From: WGAB01 sp964406105
GTDB taxonomy: Bacteria > Hydrothermota > Hydrothermia > WGAB01
DNA: 64,000 bases
Reading direction: 5' to 3'
Assembly: GCA_964406105.1 (NCBI GenBank)
Contig: CAYOQK010000022.1
Span: 1-64,000, forward strand
The notes beneath the pieces were generated by a model. That model had not been told where the DNA came from. It did not search any database and saw only the letters and a list, made by a program, of their open reading frames with translations. Positions 61,164 to 64,000 of this stretch are shown one piece after another; positions within the stretch are counted from its first letter, which is position 1, and every line of letters begins with the position of its first letter. Position numbers and translations under genes: made by a program.

Positions 61164-62590
61164 CGTGGAGTACCTCCGTGCAGCGGGTGCTGCTGTGTTT
61201 GAGTATGGGGCATTTCACCCGGATTCCCAACTCCCGGTGGTCTTAGGCGGAGGAGGCGGGGCAGGCCTGTGGTTTTCCCCTGGGATACCCACACCCGGCT
61301 GGGCGGCTCTTTGGGGGCCACAAGCACCCAGGCCTTGATGCGGCCGGCCGACCTTGCATCGCCCCCAGGCCACTGCAGCGCCTGCAAGGGGGTTCGGGGT
61401 TCCCCAAGGGTCCAGAGAAACCGCCACTGGCCAGTGGAGTCTGTCAACAGAACCCAACCGTTAAAGGGCAGGGTTCCCTTGGAACCTTGATTCCACACCC
61501 GACAGAGCATTCCCCGCCAGTACAGAGCCACCCCGGTGGAGCGTCGGATCCAATGGAACTCCCCGGCCCATCGCCCCTGGGCCAGAGAATCGGGGCCCAG
61601 TTCCGAGGCGTCCAGAACGGCCTGCACCCGCAGGGACAGTGGAACCGTAGGGGCCAGGGGTTCTTCTACAACGGCCGTCAGGGCCTGGGTCACCGCTGGC
61701 ATGTGGGGTAACCAGAACATGGCGTCTTCCACGCCGGCGTCCTGCAGGGCCTCCAGTTGCCGGGTCAGGTACTGTCCAAGGTCCACGGTGTCTGGCAGCC
61801 GCATGGGGAACGCTTGGAGCCAAGGGCGAATCCGATCCGAGGGGATCCCCTGGGCCAGGAGCGCCAAACTGCTTTGATAAACGGCTTGGTAGGGGTCCCT
61901 CAGGGCGCCCCAGTAGTGGCTCGGGTACATCATGGGGCACAGCACATCCACCAATTCCAAGAAGTCTTGGGGATGCTGGCCGATGACGTCGCTCTGATGC
62001 GGCAACAGGAAACACACACGGCCAAAGAGGTCGGCAGAGGTTTGGATGGAGTCGGGGATCCCACGAAGCAAGCGTTGAACGAAGGACACCAAGGTTCGGC
62101 GACGCCATTGGAGTTGTTCAGGGGTTTTGGGGTTCCGGGTATCGGGCCAGCGGATGTAGTCCAGTTGGATTTCGTCCACGGGCAGTTGGGCAACGGCTTG
62201 GAGCACAGACCGATTGTAGGCCAAGGCCACCGAGCTCTGGGGCGTGAACCAATGCACATAGGGGGATTCCACGTGCTGGTACAGTAGGGAGTCGCGCAGC
62301 ACTGCCACTCGGGCGATCACGCGGAGCCCCAACCGGTGCAGGGTTTCCACTGCTTCCCTTAGGTCCCAGGTGGAGTCGTAGGCGCCGGTAAGGGGAGCCA
62401 GGGGATGGTCAAAGGGAACGCCCACACGGCCCTCCAGGGTTTTGAGGTCCAGCACCACCCCTTGGATTTCCGGGGGAAGGGACTGGGCCCAGGAAGCCAA
62501 GCGGTGGCCCCGAAGCAGGGCCACCGCCCGGTCAAAGGGGAGGTGAAGGCTGTAAGTCAGGAGAAGGGTTAGCAGGAACGCAGAGGGCAT
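61160..62590 (-). CDS. Exported DUF4015-like (putative glycoside hydrolase) protein
   Basis: A 476-residue protein with a signal peptide (LLTLLLTYSLHLP). The part from about 45 to 320 looks like a TIM barrel of the DUF4015 family: VVLDLKTLEGRVGVPF, LGLRVIARVAVLRDSLL, VDEIQLDYIRWPDT, SADLFGRV and LCPMMYPSHYWGAL. Family members are predicted sugar hydrolases; the paired acidic residues in QLDYIRWPD and the ADLFG Asp are candidate catalytic positions. The C-terminal 150 residues form an extra unrecognised region. It is the first gene of an operon with ruvB and the Nif3-family gene, and its start codon abuts the fusA terminator. Confidence 0.8.
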   Translation of the reverse strand: MPSAFLLTLLLTYSLHLPFDRAVALLRGHRLASWAQSLPPEIQGVVLDLKTLEGRVGVPFDHPLAPLTGAYDSTWDLREAVETLHRLGLRVIARVAVLRDSLLYQHVESPYVHWFTPQSSVALAYNRSVLQAVAQLPVDEIQLDYIRWPDTRNPKTPEQLQWRRRTLVSFVQRLLRGIPDSIQTSADLFGRVCFLLPHQSDVIGQHPQDFLELVDVLCPMMYPSHYWGALRDPYQAVYQSSLALLAQGIPSDRIRPWLQAFPMRLPDTVDLGQYLTRQLEALQDAGVEDAMFWLPHMPAVTQALTAVVEEPLAPTVPLSLRVQAVLDASELGPDSLAQGRWAGEFHWIRRSTGVALYWRGMLCRVWNQGSKGTLPFNGWVLLTDSTGQWRFLWTLGEPRTPLQALQWPGGDARSAGRIKAWVLVAPKEPPSRVWVSQGKTTGLPRLLRLRPPGVGNPGEMPHTQTQQHPLHGGTPR

Positions 62591-62625
62591 AAAAGGGGCC
62601 GGGGCCGGCTTCGCCGGCCCCGGCC
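62591..62625 (-). terminator. Rho-independent terminator of the elongation factor G gene
   Basis: GGCCGGGGCCGGC (62597-62609) pairs perfectly with 62613-62625 across a TTC loop. On the minus strand the stem is followed by CC and four Us (62591-62594), directly before the next start codon. Confidence 0.85.
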
Positions 62626-62633
62626 GGAACCGC

Positions 62634-64000
62634 TTACTCTTCCTCCGCCTGTTCTTTTCTCAGTTGTTCAATGACCCGCTGGGCGATCTCGCGAGGCACC
62701 TCGTCGTAATGGGAAAACTTCAAGGTGAAGGTGCCGCGGCCCTTGGTAATAGACCGCAGGGTGGTGGCGTACTTGTAAAGCTCCGCCAAGGGCACGTGTG
62801 CCCGGATCTTTTGGTACCGTCCCTCGGCTTCCATGCCCAGGATTCGGCCGCGTCGGGCGTTGATGTCGCCGATGATGTCGCCCATGTACTCCTCGGGTAC
62901 AATGACCTCCAGTTCGTAGATGGGTTCCAACAGGTAGGGATCCGCCTTTTCCTCAGCATCCCGGAAGGCCATGGATCCTGCAATCTCAAAGGCCAGGTTG
63001 GAGGAATCCACTGGGTGGTACTTGCCGTCGTACAGGGTTACCTTGACGTCCACCACAGGCACACCGGCCAGCACCCCCTTTTCCATGGCCTTCTTGATGC
63101 CCAGTTCTACGGACGGCCGGAAGTTCTGTGGAATAGCACCTCCGAAGATGGCATCCACGAACTCGTAGCCCTGGCCCCGGGGCAGTGGCTCAATCTTGAT
63201 GTAGCAGATCCCGTACTGACCCCGGCCACCGGTTTGTTTGACGTATTTGCCCATGCCTTGGGCTGGTTTCCGGATGGACTCCCGGTAGGGGATTCGGGGT
63301 TTCTCGGTGAGGATTTCCACCCCGAACTTCTCCTTGAGCTTGGCGACGATCACATCCAGATGCAACTCGCCCAGGCCGGAAATCAAGGTTTGTTTGAGTT
63401 CGGGGTCATAGCCGAAGGTAAAACTCGGGTCCTCGTTGTGGAGGCGGTTCAGGCCGGCCATGACCTTCTCTTCGTCCTCGCGGGTTTTGGGCACGATGGC
63501 GATGGAGATCTTGGGTTCAGGAAAATCAATGCCCTCAAAGGCGCCCTTGAGGTCTTTATCCCGCAGGGTATCGCCGGTGTGGGTGTCCTTGAGTTTCACC
63601 AGTACACCCATCATCCCTGCTTCCAGGGCGTTTACCTCTTTCCGGTCGCGGCCGGTCATGAGATACACCTGGTTGATCTTCTCGGGCCGTTCTGTGCGGG
63701 CGTTGATCAGTTCGTCCCCGGACTTCACCGCCCCGGAGAACACGCGCACAAAGTACAGTTCTCCCACATGGGGTTCGGAGAAGGTCTTGAAGACCAGGGC
63801 TGTGGCCTTGTCCAACTCGGGGGTAACCTCGGTGGCCTCGCCCTCCGGGGTGAGGAGTTTTTCCGGAGGACGGTCCATGGGGGAGGCTGCGAATTCCACC
63901 AGGAAGTCCAGGAGTTCCTGCACGCCTAAATCGGCGGCAGCGTCTCCGAAGAGGATGGGGTACAACTCCCCCTGCAGGATTCCTTGGCGAAGGGTTTTGC
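62634..64000 (-). CDS. Elongation factor G (or EF-G-like paralogue), C-terminal part; 5' end outside window
   Basis: The frame is open to the window edge, giving about 455 C-terminal residues; the GTPase domain is missing beyond base 64000. Domain II begins near ATALVFKTFSEPHVGELYFV, and domains III to V follow (GLGELHLDVIVAKLKEKFGV, KQTGGRGQYG, YHPVDSSNLAFEIAGSMAFR, PEEYMGDIIGDINARRGRI). EF-G moves tRNA and mRNA through the ribosome. Wording such as DTHTGDTL and QVYLMTGRDRKEV is closer to the second, EF-G2-like group than to canonical FusA, so a paralogue is possible. A terminator follows 9 bp downstream. Confidence 0.93.
   Translation of the reverse strand, partial: KTLRQGILQGELYPILFGDAAADLGVQELLDFLVEFAASPMDRPPEKLLTPEGEATEVTPELDKATALVFKTFSEPHVGELYFVRVFSGAVKSGDELINARTERPEKINQVYLMTGRDRKEVNALEAGMMGVLVKLKDTHTGDTLRDKDLKGAFEGIDFPEPKISIAIVPKTREDEEKVMAGLNRLHNEDPSFTFGYDPELKQTLISGLGELHLDVIVAKLKEKFGVEILTEKPRIPYRESIRKPAQGMGKYVKQTGGRGQYGICYIKIEPLPRGQGYEFVDAIFGGAIPQNFRPSVELGIKKAMEKGVLAGVPVVDVKVTLYDGKYHPVDSSNLAFEIAGSMAFRDAEEKADPYLLEPIYELEVIVPEEYMGDIIGDINARRGRILGMEAEGRYQKIRAHVPLAELYKYATTLRSITKGRGTFTLKFSHYDEVPREIAQRVIEQLRKEQAEEE

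Overview
The window is a gene-dense (about 95% coding), GC-rich chromosomal stretch from a bacterium with a two-membrane envelope (LPS-type glycosyltransferases, an O-antigen-ligase-like protein, secreted and lipoprotein peptidases). Ferredoxin-centred carbon and energy genes dominate: two different pyruvate:ferredoxin oxidoreductases, a complex I without its NADH module, formate-tetrahydrofolate ligase with FolD, and a molybdenum hydroxylase. A giant secreted beta-propeller protein ends in a FlgD-Ig/T9SS-like C-terminal domain, which points weakly to the FCB assemblage (Bacteroidota/Chlorobiota relatives or candidate phyla such as WOR-3/Hydrothermae). An archaeal-looking ATP-dependent DNA ligase and a mitochondrial-type citrate synthase add to a mosaic character. 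No rRNA, CRISPR array, insertion sequence or phage gene was seen.

Layout. Bases 1-5904 (+): a hybrid sensor kinase cut by the window edge, a GT2 glycosyltransferase, surE and pcm in an overlapping operon, then a metallo-beta-lactamase-fold hydrolase. 6205-10308 (-): a NifJ-type pyruvate:ferredoxin oxidoreductase split into two polypeptides with a CBS-domain gene between the halves. 10671-14603 (+): the giant secreted repeat protein. 14751-17286 (+): folD-fhs. 17365-20964 (-): three-subunit molybdenum hydroxylase. 21099-26901 (+): AI-2E-family transporter, DUF3467 protein, transglutaminase-like protein, GT9, ATP-dependent DNA ligase, small membrane protein. 26898-33231 (-): GT4, citrate synthase, MrfA-like helicase, nicotinate phosphoribosyltransferase. 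33443-33514: a tRNA with CAT anticodon.

33577-47587 (+) is the most striking block: nuoA-B-C-D-H-I-J-K-L-M-N with no nuoE, F or G, followed 24 bp later by a four-gene pyruvate:ferredoxin oxidoreductase. Its delta subunit is fused to a complete GltD/NfnB-like FAD and NADPH-binding module. I infer that pyruvate oxidation yields reduced ferredoxin that is either oxidised by complex I at the membrane or exchanged with NADPH through the fused subunit.

47736-59424 (+): TPR protein, HNH nuclease, OPT transporter, truA, an active/inactive pair of M16 peptidases, a membrane GT2, an unrecognised 572-residue Rossmann protein, an endonuclease III-related glycosylase and an O-antigen-ligase-like protein. 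59399-64000 (-): Nif3-family protein, ruvB, a DUF4015-like secreted protein and the 3' part of an elongation factor G gene.

Regulation. Bacterial sigma-70-type promoters can be read in many gaps. At least five genes have a -10 hexamer only 7-8 nt before the start codon and no Shine-Dalgarno sequence, so leaderless transcripts are probably common. Other genes carry a strong AAGGAGG-type site. Most ends of operons have GC-rich hairpins, some without a U-tract.
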